From assembly GCA_023265025.1 (NCBI GenBank), contig JAHFUP010000021.1:1-61777 (forward strand): a DNA stretch of 61,777 nt, in the 5' to 3' direction. Below, in pieces: positions 39,903 through 49,026 of the stretch (within the stretch, counting starts at the first letter, position 1; every line of letters starts with the position of its first letter). The position numbers were made by a program, and so were the translations under genes. A model generated the notes under the pieces. The model did no database searches, was not told where the DNA came from, and saw only the letters and a list, made by a program, of their open reading frames with translations. This DNA is from Acidimicrobiia bacterium. GTDB taxonomy: Bacteria > Actinomycetota > Acidimicrobiia > Acidimicrobiales > AC-14.

Positions 39903-41081
39903 TCAGCGGCCGAGGAGCTCCCCGTACAGGTCACGGACGTCGTCCAGCAGACGGTCCTTCCCGAAGCGGTGGCGGACCGATTCGCGAGCGGCCGCCCCGA
40001 ATGCGTCGAGGCGGGCCCGATCGGTGAGGGCGCGCTCGATCAGGGCGGCGACGCCGGGCGCGTCGCCGGCGGGGGCCAACCAGCCGGTGACGCCGTCGGT
40101 GACCACGTGACGGACACCGCCGACGTCGGTGGCCACCACCGCCTTCCCGGCGGCGTGAGCCTCGATCAGGGCCACGGGTGTCCCCTCGTTGTTGCTGGTC
40201 AGGACGACGAGGTCGAGGTCGCCGACCGCGGCGGCCACGTCCGGCCACCAGCCAGTGAAATGCACCCGCTCGCCCAAGCCCATCGACTCGGCCCGCTTCT
40301 CGAGTCCGGCCCGCTCCTCCCCGTCTCCGATCAGGGCCAAGTGCACGCCGGGCAGCCGGGCCACGGCCTCGAGCAGCACCTCGTTGGCCTTGATCGGCAC
40401 CAGTCGGCCCACCGCACCGATGAGCGGCGTGCCCGGCTCCAACCCGAGGGTCGAGCGGAGTGCGCCGTCGGGCCGATCCACGGACAGGAACCGGTCCAGG
40501 TCGAGCCCCAAGGGGATGACATGGAACGTCCGCCGGCGCCCGATGCCCAGCGCCTGGAGGCTGTCCCTCACCTCCGGGCTCACGGCCACGATCGCGTCGG
40601 TCCGCCGAGCCAGGCCGCGTTCCATCTCGACGAAGACCCGCTGCACCGCCGGGTTGAAGTACCCGTCCAGCACATGGCCATGAAAGGTGTGCACGGTGCG
40701 GGGGCGGTCACCCATCGACGCCGCCGCGACCCGGCCCACCGTCCCCGCCTTGGCCATGTGGGTGTGGAGTAGGCGGGCGCCGGTGCCTCCGAGGAGGCGC
40801 CTGGTCGCCGAGATGGCTCGCAGGTCCATCTGGGGGTTGAGGGGGCGGGTCAGGGGGAGGTAGTGGACCGGCACCCGGTCGTCGGCGAGCTCCCCCTCCG
40901 CCGCGGAGGGTCGTCCCGCGGCCAGGACGGTCGGGTAGTCCTCTCCGAGATCCCTCGTCAGCATGAGCGCCTGACGGGCCGGCCCGCCCACGTTGAGGCG
41001 AGTGATGAGCCGGACGACCTGCGGTCTGGCTGGCGCCGGCGACTGGACCGGGGCGAGGTCGGCTCGCTCGAGGTCGGTCAT
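39903..41081 (-). CDS. Family 4 glycosyltransferase (GT-B)
   Basis: 392 residues. VVRLITRLNVGGPARQALML is the GT4 opening with the glycine loop. LLHTHMAKAGTVGRVAA and HTFHGHVLDGYF are acceptor-domain motifs, PLIGAVGRLVPIKANEVLLE begins the donor domain, and TSNNEGTPVALIEAHAAGKA is the EX7E donor site with both Glu. The closest pattern is the WbnH/PimB-like group. It converges with the Wzz/kinase gene, six bases from its stop, and is divergent from the methyltransferase pair at 41137. Confidence 0.88.
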   Translation of the reverse strand: MTDLERADLAPVQSPAPARPQVVRLITRLNVGGPARQALMLTRDLGEDYPTVLAAGRPSAAEGELADDRVPVHYLPLTRPLNPQMDLRAISATRRLLGGTGARLLHTHMAKAGTVGRVAAASMGDRPRTVHTFHGHVLDGYFNPAVQRVFVEMERGLARRTDAIVAVSPEVRDSLQALGIGRRRTFHVIPLGLDLDRFLSVDRPDGALRSTLGLEPGTPLIGAVGRLVPIKANEVLLEAVARLPGVHLALIGDGEERAGLEKRAESMGLGERVHFTGWWPDVAAAVGDLDLVVLTSNNEGTPVALIEAHAAGKAVVATDVGGVRHVVTDGVTGWLAPAGDAPGVAALIERALTDRARLDAFGAAARESVRHRFGKDRLLDDVRDLYGELLGR

Positions 41082-41136
41082 CGCCCTTCGATTCTGTCAT
41101 CGGTCCTCGGAGAACCCGTCCGGTAGGGTGGACCGG

Positions 41137-41913
41137 GTGCAGGCGGGAGATGGAGCGACGACGGGCGACGCGAGATCGATGCCGACCATCGACGAGGTGG
41201 CCGCGACCGTGGATGCCGTCGACGGGTGGCTGTCGCGCCGAGAAGGTGAGGCGCTGTACGAGCTCGCCCGGGCCTGCCGCGCCGGCGACGGCGTGATCGT
41301 CGAGATCGGATCCTGGAAGGGGAAGTCGACGATCTGGCTGGGGAACGGCTCCAAAGCCGGCCAGTCGGTGCCGATCTACGCCGTCGATCCGCACATCGGG
41401 TTCCCGGACGTGCCGGAGACCTATGGGGTCATCAAGACGTTCGACGAGTTCAAGCGGAACATCTCCGATGCCGGCGTCGACGACGTTGTGTTCCCACTCG
41501 TCATGACGTCGGAGGAGGCCGCGGCCGGCTTCACCGAGCCCGTGGCCCTGCTGTTCGTGGACGGGGTCCACGAGTACGACTACGTGAAGACCGACTTCGA
41601 GTCCTGGTTCCCGAAGGTGCGCGACGGAGGCATGATGGTGTTCCACGACACCGCCGGACCGGCCCATACCGGCGCCAAGCGCTTCGTCGAGCAGTCGGTG
41701 TACCGGTCCCGCCGGTTCCGTGGCGCCCGCTTCGTGGACTCCGCCACCATCGTCGAGAAGGTCGCCCGCAACCGGCCGGCCGACGTCGCCCACCTCTACT
41801 GGACCCTGTACCTCAAGAAGGCCACCGAGCTGATCCCGATGGCCAAGGTGCCCCGACCGGTGAGGGTCGCAGGACGGCGCGTCCTCGATCAGCTCCAGAG
41901 GCTCGGCGCCTGA
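41137..41913 (+). CDS. Class I SAM-dependent methyltransferase (Methyltransf_24 type)
   Basis: About 258 residues. VIVEIGSWKGKSTIWLGNGS is the SAM loop, PIYAVDPHIGFPDVPE the second strand with the acidic residue, and LLFVDGVHEYDYVKTDFESW with VFHDTAGPAHTG the Methyltransf_24 signature (DGxHxYxxVxxD, HD). Members methylate sugars or small molecules in secondary metabolism and glycan loci. Three starts are possible: GTG at 41128, GTG at 41137 and ATG at 41179; the ATG fits the conserved core but has the weakest ribosome site. Five bases separate it from a second methyltransferase of the same family. Confidence 0.82.
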   Translation: MQAGDGATTGDARSMPTIDEVAATVDAVDGWLSRREGEALYELARACRAGDGVIVEIGSWKGKSTIWLGNGSKAGQSVPIYAVDPHIGFPDVPETYGVIKTFDEFKRNISDAGVDDVVFPLVMTSEEAAAGFTEPVALLFVDGVHEYDYVKTDFESWFPKVRDGGMMVFHDTAGPAHTGAKRFVEQSVYRSRRFRGARFVDSATIVEKVARNRPADVAHLYWTLYLKKATELIPMAKVPRPVRVAGRRVLDQLQRLGA

Positions 41914-41918
41914 GGAAG

Positions 41919-42752
41919 GTGACCGTCACCGGGGACAGCGCGTCGGCGTATGTCCGCAGCATGGACACCGTCGGCGGTTGGTTTGTCCGCCTCGACGCCG
42001 ACATGTTCACCGCTGTGGACCAATGGCAGCGCCAGGCCGGGGTGACCGGCAATCTGCTTGAGATCGGCGTCTACCAGGGTCGGAGCGCCATCCTTCTCGG
42101 CTGGCTGCGCGGGCAGGGCGAGCGCCTAGAGGTCTGCGACCTTTTCGAGGACCAGGAGGCCACGGCGACGGCGCCCGGTGACGGCGGCCTGTACGACACG
42201 CTCGAGCGGGCCCGCTTCGAGCGGAACTTCCTTCGCTTCCACGACGCCCTTCCGGTCATCCACCAGGGCCCGTCGCGCGACCTCGGGCACCACATGGCCG
42301 ACGCGTCGTTCCGGTTCGTGCACGTCGACGGCAGCCATCTCTACGACCCGGTCGTGTCCGACCTCGCGCTGAGCCGGCGACTGCTCGTACCCGGTGGCGT
42401 CGTGGTCCTCGACGACTGGTGCACCCCACGGATGCCCGGCGTCGGCGCCGCCACATGGGACGCCATCCTGCATGACGGGCTCCGCCCCTTCGCCTTCACC
42501 GCCGACAAGCTCTACGCCAGCTGGAGCGGGCCCGCACCCGACGGTGCGATGGTGGCCGGCTGGTTCGCCGGCGACGACAGCGTGCGTTGCGAGCCCCACG
42601 AGGTCGGCGGTCATGAGCTCGTCCGCCTCTACTCCTCGGCCCCCCGCTCAACCCCGGGCCGGCTCATCGACCGCTGGGCGCCGCCCGCCCTGCGGCCACC
42701 GATCGCCCGGGCGGTGGCCTTCGCCCGCCACCGGTCGAGCGGGCCGGCGTAG
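41919..42752 (+). CDS. Class I SAM-dependent methyltransferase (Methyltransf_24 type)
   Basis: 277 residues. LLEIGVYQGRSAILLGWLRG is the SAM loop, LEVCDLFEDQEA the second motif, and FRFVHVDGSHLYDPVVSDLA followed by VVLDDWCTPRMPGV is the DGSHxYxxVxxD and DDW signature. It directly follows a relative at 41137 and is probably translated from the same message (GTG start five bases after the previous stop). The two are diverged and each has its own SAM site, so they likely act on different positions. The substrate is unknown. It converges on asnB. Confidence 0.82.
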   Translation: MTVTGDSASAYVRSMDTVGGWFVRLDADMFTAVDQWQRQAGVTGNLLEIGVYQGRSAILLGWLRGQGERLEVCDLFEDQEATATAPGDGGLYDTLERARFERNFLRFHDALPVIHQGPSRDLGHHMADASFRFVHVDGSHLYDPVVSDLALSRRLLVPGGVVVLDDWCTPRMPGVGAATWDAILHDGLRPFAFTADKLYASWSGPAPDGAMVAGWFAGDDSVRCEPHEVGGHELVRLYSSAPRSTPGRLIDRWAPPALRPPIARAVAFARHRSSGPA

Positions 42753-42755
42753 GGC

Positions 42756-44633
42756 TCACCAGTCCTGGGTCTCCAGGAAGACCTCAAGGGTGAGAAGCGT
42801 CCACAGCGCCAGGCCGTTGCTTCCTCCCTGGAGGTGCTCCTGCCAGAGCCGCTCCATCGACCCGTCGCGGACGTGGGGCCGGAGCCGGGCCCGGGGCCCG
42901 AGAAGGCGGGCCTCGACGAACGGCCGCAGGTCGGAGCGGAACCACCGGTCGAGCGGCACGCCGAAACCCCGCTTCGGCCGATGCAGGATCTCCGGTGACA
43001 GGAGATCGCCGACGGCCCGCTTGAGCACCCGCTTGCGAGACCAGCCGCGCAGCTTCATCGCGGAGGGGAGCGAGAGAGCGAAGGGCACCATGTCGCGGTC
43101 CAGGAACGGCGACCGCACCTCCAGGGCGTGCGCCATGCTCGTGCGGTCGACCTTCGGCAGCAGGTCGTCCAGGAGGTAGGTGCGAAGGTTCAGGTCGAGG
43201 AGCCGGTCGAGAAAGGGGGCGCCGGCCGACCCGGCCCACACCCGGGCATAGTCCTCGACGCCCCACGACGACGGGGACACGAGCAGGTCGGCCACGACGT
43301 CGTCGGGCACGTAGCTGATCCAGGCGCGGTAGTAATCGGGCATGGGCCGTTCGGCGGAGGCCACGAAGCGGGCGACGCGACGGACGAGAGGGGCGCGCTG
43401 GGCATGGGCGACACGATCGGATCCGGCCCGGAGCCACCGGCGCACTGGCGCCGGGATGCGCTGGAGCTGGCGCATCGCCACCGCGGCCGAGAACCGCTCG
43501 TACCCGGCGAACAGCTCGTCGCCTCCATCCCCGCAGAGTGCCACGGTGACGTGCCGGCGGGTCAGTTCGGAGAGGAGGAACGTCGGGATGGCGCTGGCGT
43601 CGCCGAACGGCTGGTCGTGGTGGTGGACCAGGCGCTCCACGAGCTCCACGGCATTCGGCTGCACGACGAACTCGGTGTGCTCGGTGCCGAACCGTTCGGC
43701 GACCTGCCGGGCGAACGGGCGCTCGTCGTAGCCGTCTCGGTCGTCGAAGCCGATGGTGAAGGTGCGCACCGGGATGTCGCTGAGGCCGGCCATGAGCGCC
43801 ACCACGGCGCTGGAGTCGACACCCCCACTGAGGAACGCGCCGACCGGGACGTCGGCCACGAGCCGCTTCGCGACGGCGGCGGTGAGGAGCCGCCGCAGCT
43901 CCGCCGCCGCCTCGTCGAGCGAGCCTGCCGCCGCCTGCCGTTCTCCGTTGGCGGCCCGGAGCGGCGGTCGCCAGTACTCGAGCACCCGCACCGGCTGGCC
44001 CCGTTCGGCGACGAGCACGTGCCCCGGGGGGAGGCTGCGCACGCCCTCGTAGAACGTGCGGGGCGTCGGTACGTAGCCGAACGTCAGGTACGCCGGGATG
44101 GCGTCGGGGTCGAGCCGCCTCGGCACGGCCGGGTCGCAGATCACCGCCTTGATCTCGCTCCCGAAGACGACCCTGTTCTCATCGGCCCAGTAGTAGAGGG
44201 GCTTCTTCCCCAACCGGTCCCGCCCGAGCACGAGACGCTCATGCCGGTCGTCCCAGATGGCGAACGCGAACATTCCGTCCAGTCGGCCCGCCAGCTCGCA
44301 CGGGTCGACGTCCTCGGCGAGGTGGGCGATGACCTCGGTGTCCCCCTCGGTGGCGAAGGTGTGCCCCGAGGCCATGAGCTCGCTCCGGAGGCGGGCGAAG
44401 TTGTAGATCTCGCCGTTGAGCGCGACGCCGATCAGCCCGTCCTCGTTGGTGATCGGCGGGTCGCCGGTCACCAGGTCGATGACGGCCAGACGGGTCTGGC
44501 CGACGGCGGCCCCGGACCGCACGTATACCCCCGAGGAGTCGGGCCCCCGGTGGGCGAGGGTGGCGACCTGGGCCTCGACCCGTCGTCGTTGGTCGGAGCC
44601 GTCGGTCGCCAGGGCGCCAGCGATACCGCACAT
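42756..44633 (-). CDS. Asparagine synthetase B (glutamine-hydrolysing), glycan-locus type
   Basis: 625 residues. MCGIAGALATD gives the N-terminal nucleophile Cys of the glutaminase domain, then VALNGEIYNF and FAFAIWDDRHERLVLGRDRL. The synthetase domain carries FLSGGVDSSAVVAL, the pyrophosphatase loop SGGxDS, with ERFGTEHTEFVV and LCGDGGDELFAGYERF. Complete and normal in length. Besides making Asn, such enzymes in polysaccharide loci often amidate a uronic acid or an amino acid on the glycan; a uronate-forming dehydrogenase lies at 35153. The role here is inferred from context. A 329-base gap to the divergent membrane gene holds its promoter. Confidence 0.92.
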   Translation of the reverse strand: MCGIAGALATDGSDQRRRVEAQVATLAHRGPDSSGVYVRSGAAVGQTRLAVIDLVTGDPPITNEDGLIGVALNGEIYNFARLRSELMASGHTFATEGDTEVIAHLAEDVDPCELAGRLDGMFAFAIWDDRHERLVLGRDRLGKKPLYYWADENRVVFGSEIKAVICDPAVPRRLDPDAIPAYLTFGYVPTPRTFYEGVRSLPPGHVLVAERGQPVRVLEYWRPPLRAANGERQAAAGSLDEAAAELRRLLTAAVAKRLVADVPVGAFLSGGVDSSAVVALMAGLSDIPVRTFTIGFDDRDGYDERPFARQVAERFGTEHTEFVVQPNAVELVERLVHHHDQPFGDASAIPTFLLSELTRRHVTVALCGDGGDELFAGYERFSAAVAMRQLQRIPAPVRRWLRAGSDRVAHAQRAPLVRRVARFVASAERPMPDYYRAWISYVPDDVVADLLVSPSSWGVEDYARVWAGSAGAPFLDRLLDLNLRTYLLDDLLPKVDRTSMAHALEVRSPFLDRDMVPFALSLPSAMKLRGWSRKRVLKRAVGDLLSPEILHRPKRGFGVPLDRWFRSDLRPFVEARLLGPRARLRPHVRDGSMERLWQEHLQGGSNGLALWTLLTLEVFLETQDW

Positions 44634-44962
44634 CCCTAGGTGTCTACTCGCTGGGTCCTGGCCCCCTCACACGCCCAGGTGGAGCGACCCGAATAGTCCG
44701 TTGCCGGACAAGCGAAGCAGCAACGAGATGGCCGAGCCAAGAAATGAATGTGAGATTCCTACCGCAGGTACATCGGAGCCTCGCTGTGCGCCTGTCGTCG
44801 GGGCTGCCGGCGCACCCCGACGTCTCCGACGAAACGCGTTCACTGTGACGCCCAGACACGAATTGCTCGCTTGCGTGCCAGGTCGTAGCGACGATGCGCG
44901 TAGCATCCGAACGAACTGGCCCAGGGATGACGCCTTTCGGCCGCACCCGAGTAGGAGGCACG

Positions 44963-46246
44963 TTGAGACGGAGCGGCGCAACCAACCCGATGCGGTCGTC
45001 GCCAGCTTCATCCGGCGTGTCCCGACGGTCAGCCTTGCGGCCCAACTTGCGGCCCACCCCGCTCTTCGTACTCGTCCTCGTCGTGCTGGCGTTGGTCATC
45101 GTCCAGGTTCTTGTCTTGCCAGTGTTTCACCGGCGCCTTTATGGCCCCATGGGGTTCGCGATGAAGGGAGCTGACTCGCCGCGATACATCGACCCCGCGA
45201 ACCGGCTGCGTGCCGGCCACCTGCCCTCGTCGTATGACGTCCTGAGTTCCGGGTATGTGGCGATCATCGCCCTATCCAAGCTCCTCGGGCTGGGCTTAGC
45301 CGGGGTGGTGGTCCTGCAGTTGGCTATGGCGGTACCCGCGGCCATGGCCCTCTACGACATCGGCCGCAAGGCGGCTGATCCAGTCGTAGGTCTCCTGGCC
45401 GCCCTCATCTTCGTTGGCAATCCCTTTGTCGCCCGATGGCGACACTATGTCCTCACTGACTCCCTCTTCGAATCGTTCGTCGTGCTCACCCTCTGGGCCG
45501 CCCTGAGAGCACGGCGCAACAAGACAGGCGGCGTTCTATTTCTCGTCCTCACAGCCAGCGTGACCGCCCTCCTGCGCCCGAACGGAGGCCTTATCGCGCT
45601 CGCCGCCGTGACATATGTGGTCCTCGCGAGATCATCGCACCGCCTTCGAACCGGACTGGCCTTCGTCGCCATCTGGGCATCTTTGGGCGCGGTCGCACTG
45701 GTAGCGACCCGGCTCGCGAACGTGGAGGATTTCTATAACATCCCGGACGGCATCCGGCGGGGTATATCCGTGGCCCCTTACGGTGGACATCCAAATGGAA
45801 TCGTCATTTCGATGCCGCGATCTTCAGCCATAGGGTCACGGAACATCGATGCGGTTCAGTATGCCATCGTCCACCCGGTCGCCACTGGTCGGCTCTTCAT
45901 GACTCGTACTCTGTACGAGATCTCGGCCATCCGACCGGGGAGCTCTCAAGTATACAACCTCCTGGCACCCACGGGACTCTGCTTGACATACGTCCTCGCG
46001 CTAGTGGGCGGAATGAGATGCCGCGATCGTCAGTTGTTAATAGCCATAGCGGCTCTGCTGGTGCCGCAGCTATTCGTCCTCGGCAGCGTACCCGCTGACG
46101 GCGACAGTCGGTATATCCTATGGTTCATACCGCTTCTCGGCGTCTTGACGGCAATCGGAATCGAGAGCACGTTCCAGATGTTATTGGCGCTCCGTCGGCG
46201 GGGCTCGGGCGTCGCCAGCCCGCTGGCGCCTTCCGACCTGTCCTGA
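44963..46246 (+). CDS. Polytopic membrane protein, GT-C (PMT/ArnT-like) glycosyltransferase candidate
   Basis: About 427 residues, with about ten hydrophobic segments after a basic N-terminus. The first exported loop contains GADSPRYIDPANRLRAGHLP, where the Asp pattern fits GT-C catalytic loops, and RWRHYVLTDSLFESFVVLTL resembles the family's E-containing helix. LRPNGGLIALAAVTYV follows. It would use polyprenyl-phosphate sugars outside the membrane. TTG is chosen because AGGAGG lies four bases before it at 44953-44958; ATG at 44894 or 44927 has no such site. Its DNA is visibly less GC-rich than the genes to the left, as are several genes further right. Confidence 0.6.
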   Translation: MRRSGATNPMRSSPASSGVSRRSALRPNLRPTPLFVLVLVVLALVIVQVLVLPVFHRRLYGPMGFAMKGADSPRYIDPANRLRAGHLPSSYDVLSSGYVAIIALSKLLGLGLAGVVVLQLAMAVPAAMALYDIGRKAADPVVGLLAALIFVGNPFVARWRHYVLTDSLFESFVVLTLWAALRARRNKTGGVLFLVLTASVTALLRPNGGLIALAAVTYVVLARSSHRLRTGLAFVAIWASLGAVALVATRLANVEDFYNIPDGIRRGISVAPYGGHPNGIVISMPRSSAIGSRNIDAVQYAIVHPVATGRLFMTRTLYEISAIRPGSSQVYNLLAPTGLCLTYVLALVGGMRCRDRQLLIAIAALLVPQLFVLGSVPADGDSRYILWFIPLLGVLTAIGIESTFQMLLALRRRGSGVASPLAPSDLS

Positions 46247-46403
46247 ATTCCTCCTGCGGCGGTGTCGCCGTGCGACGGTTCCTTGTCGCCATGCAATATC
46301 GGGCGCCGAGCGGTCAGCCGACTAGAGAGCTGCGACTCAATGCCGTCGGTATGCGGCGGGTGCTGCGATCGAGGACGCATCCACTCGCCGAGGCCCCGCT
46401 CAC

Positions 46404-48716
46404 TCAGTCGCGGCCTCCACCAAAGTGTCGCACGGCCCCGTTTCTGCGGGCCAAGACCTCGTTGAGCACGCTGAGATACACCGGCCGGGTAACGGCCACC
46501 GAGTAGCGGGCGGCGACGGTGCGGCGCCCCTTGTTCCCAAGCTCAGCCCGCAGCTCGGGATCACGGACAAGGCGGCGCAGCGCCTCGGCCCACTCCTCGA
46601 CATTGCCGGCGAGAAGGCCGTTCTTCCCGTCTTCGATGATGTCGATATTTGCACCAATGCGCTGGGCGACCGTAGGAATGCCGAGCGCCATGTACTGCAG
46701 CGCCTTCAAGCCGCTCTTGCCCAGCACCCACTCCTCGTCCGGAAGGGGATAGACTCCGATGTCGATCTCCGAGAGGTCGGCCACCTCGCTCTCCAAGCGC
46801 CAGGGCAGGGCCTCGACCTCGACTCCGGGGATTCGGAAAGCGCCATCCCCGATGACCTTGACCCGGATGCCGTCGCAGCGCTGCAGCTCGCCCAGCACGC
46901 CGTCGAGGAGGTGCAGGTAGGGCGAGGTGGAGTGGCTGCCGCTCCAACCGACCACCACGCCGTCGACCCGGGGCCGGTGCGGACGCGGGTGGTAGATATC
47001 CAGGTCGATCGTCGAGGAGATGCGGGTGACGTTCGTGTTGTACCGGGCCGCCACCTCCTCGAGGTGGGGCGTGCACACGACGACGTGATCCGCCAACCCC
47101 ATGAGCTCGTGCACCTTGCGGTGGTCGCGGAGCCAGCGCATGAACGGGTTCTGTCGGGAGCTGTGCGGAAGGTAGACGAGATCGTCGATGTCGTACACCA
47201 GCGGCACCCCGCGACGGGCCAGGACGCGCTCGAGGACCGGGGGGCCCAGTGGCGCCACCTCCAGGAACAGGTAGACCAGGTCGGCTCGAAGCGCGGCACG
47301 GGCGTCGCCCATGCGGCGGAGGAACCCGCCGGCGACGCTGGCCAGCTTGTGCCCCCATTGTCCCCGCTCGTACAGGTGCTCCCAGGCCCTGGCACTCCAG
47401 AACGGCCGCACGTCGACGTCGTAGCCCGCCGCCCGCCACGACGGGTAGTACTGCTCGAACTTGAGCCGCTGCCCGGGCGCCCGGTCCGGGGGGTGTGGGC
47501 ACAGCACCACGATCCTGCGTGCGGCGGCCTCATCCCGGGCGGCACCTACTACCGAGTAGAGCTCGTTGAACCGCGACACGGCCGAGTCGAGGTCGAAGGT
47601 GCTCTCGGCGACGGCGCGGCAGCGGGTGCGGATGCCGGGATCATCCGCCAGCGCAAGCAACCGCGCCACCGACTCCGGGTACGACGTCGGGTCGTACGGA
47701 TCCACTACGATGCCAACGTTTTCGTTCTCGACGATATCGGCGGCGTCCCCGACACCCCGGTTCACCGCAACCGGCAGACCGAGGGCCAAGGACTCCGACA
47801 CCTTCGTAGCCGCCGACGCCACCTTCGACGGAGCCGGCCGGATGAAGGCGTACGTCGCCGAGGCCCCGCGCATCGCCGTCGGTACGTCTGCATACGAGAC
47901 CGACTCCACCGCCACGTGGTCTCTCCCGATCCCGGCACGCTCGACAGCAGCGCGGACGACGTCGAGATCGCCGTTGATCAGGAGGCGGAGCCGGCCGCCG
48001 GACTGCTCGGTGAAGACCCGCCCGAAGGCCAGCATCTCCTCCAGCAGGTACCAGGTGCCCACGGAGCCGAGGTACACGAGCGTAGGCACCTCAGCCGCTG
48101 GAAGGGGCTGGAAGCGCTGGAGGTCGACGGAGGTCGGGATGACCTCGATCGTGCCGGTACCCCCGTTCTCCTTGACCATGCCGGTCACGATCGACTCGCT
48201 GGCGCGCGTCAGTGTGACCACCGCCGCAGCGTCGCGGAGGAACCGTCGCTCGAGCTGCTTGGTGCCACGGTACAGCAGGCCGTCGGACGGCCAGAGATCT
48301 CCGTCGACCCGCTCGTCGGCATAGAGGCCCCGCATGTCGAACACGAAGGGCACGCCGCATCGTCGGGAGAGCCGCCACGCCATCAGCGCCGACGGGTACG
48401 ACCGGGCGTGGATGAGGTCGAAGCGGTACCGGCGTGCGAGACGTAGCACCTCGACGTAACCGTGGCCGAGATCGACCGCGGTCGCCAGAGGTGGAAGCCG
48501 CTTGTGGTAGCGCAAAGGATGCCAGCGGATGTCGGCTGTCGCGAGGCGGTCCCTCATCGCCTGCGGTTGTCGATCGTGGGCCCATCCACCGGGCTTCTCG
48601 AAGGTGACCAGGTCGAAACGGTGCCCAAGTGCGGCCAGGCCCTCTAGGTACGGAACGACCTGCGAGCGACCCAAGGGATCAAGCGCCCCGTCGTAGGAGA
48701 TGTAGAGGACGTCCAC
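46404..48716 (-). CDS. Two-domain glycosyltransferase (tandem GT4 fusion)
   Basis: 770 residues made of two complete GT-B domains. Domain 1 (about 1-395): VDVLYISYDGALDPLGRSQV, HARSYPSALMAWRLSRRCGV, VIPTSVDLQRF, and KVSESLALGLPVAVNRGVGD as donor-site region. Domain 2 (about 400-765): IVVLCPHPPDRAPGQRLKFE, VYDIDDLVYLPHSSRQNPFM, VVVGWSGSHSTSPYLHLL, and VLGKSGLKALQYMALGIPTV. Each has its own acceptor and donor halves, so the protein may add two sugars in sequence. Domain 2 resembles enzymes that open with PxxRAPGQRLKFEQY. GTG is chosen at the conserved start of domain 1; the open frame extends 56 codons upstream with no family match. Confidence 0.85.
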   Translation of the reverse strand: MDVLYISYDGALDPLGRSQVVPYLEGLAALGHRFDLVTFEKPGGWAHDRQPQAMRDRLATADIRWHPLRYHKRLPPLATAVDLGHGYVEVLRLARRYRFDLIHARSYPSALMAWRLSRRCGVPFVFDMRGLYADERVDGDLWPSDGLLYRGTKQLERRFLRDAAAVVTLTRASESIVTGMVKENGGTGTIEVIPTSVDLQRFQPLPAAEVPTLVYLGSVGTWYLLEEMLAFGRVFTEQSGGRLRLLINGDLDVVRAAVERAGIGRDHVAVESVSYADVPTAMRGASATYAFIRPAPSKVASAATKVSESLALGLPVAVNRGVGDAADIVENENVGIVVDPYDPTSYPESVARLLALADDPGIRTRCRAVAESTFDLDSAVSRFNELYSVVGAARDEAAARRIVVLCPHPPDRAPGQRLKFEQYYPSWRAAGYDVDVRPFWSARAWEHLYERGQWGHKLASVAGGFLRRMGDARAALRADLVYLFLEVAPLGPPVLERVLARRGVPLVYDIDDLVYLPHSSRQNPFMRWLRDHRKVHELMGLADHVVVCTPHLEEVAARYNTNVTRISSTIDLDIYHPRPHRPRVDGVVVGWSGSHSTSPYLHLLDGVLGELQRCDGIRVKVIGDGAFRIPGVEVEALPWRLESEVADLSEIDIGVYPLPDEEWVLGKSGLKALQYMALGIPTVAQRIGANIDIIEDGKNGLLAGNVEEWAEALRRLVRDPELRAELGNKGRRTVAARYSVAVTRPVYLSVLNEVLARRNGAVRHFGGGRD

Positions 48717-49026
48717 GTGGCCGGGAATCCTAGGGGCGCTGCCTCGGCCCGAACGACACGTGCGACGCCCACTGTCTTCGCACGGCACGTTCCGGACCAG
48801 CGGGCTGTGTGATCCATTTGAGTCGCCACCTGCCCTGATCGTGGTGCCGCCACCGGGAACCCACCCGGCCGGGTGCCGTAGCACGGGAGGATGCCCTGAT
48901 CGGCGTTGTCACCCAACCGTCGCAGCGAGATCAATGGCCTTCCCAGCCCGCACCAGGGTCAGGAGAGCCGGATAGAGTGCCAACCGGATCAAGCAGTAAC
49001 TTCATGTGCCCGGGAGGACAGCGACT
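48717..49026. promoter_or_regulatory. Divergent intergenic region between glycosyltransferase fusion and aminotransferase
   Basis: 310 bases without a gene. It separates two divergently transcribed genes, so it should hold both promoters. A perfect 14-base palindrome, CACCCGGCCGGGTG, lies at 48862-48875. Two copies of CCCTGATCG occur about 65 bases apart. GGGAGG at 49012-49017 is the ribosome site of the aminotransferase, nine bases before its GTG. I see no confident -35/-10 pair. Confidence 0.4.
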
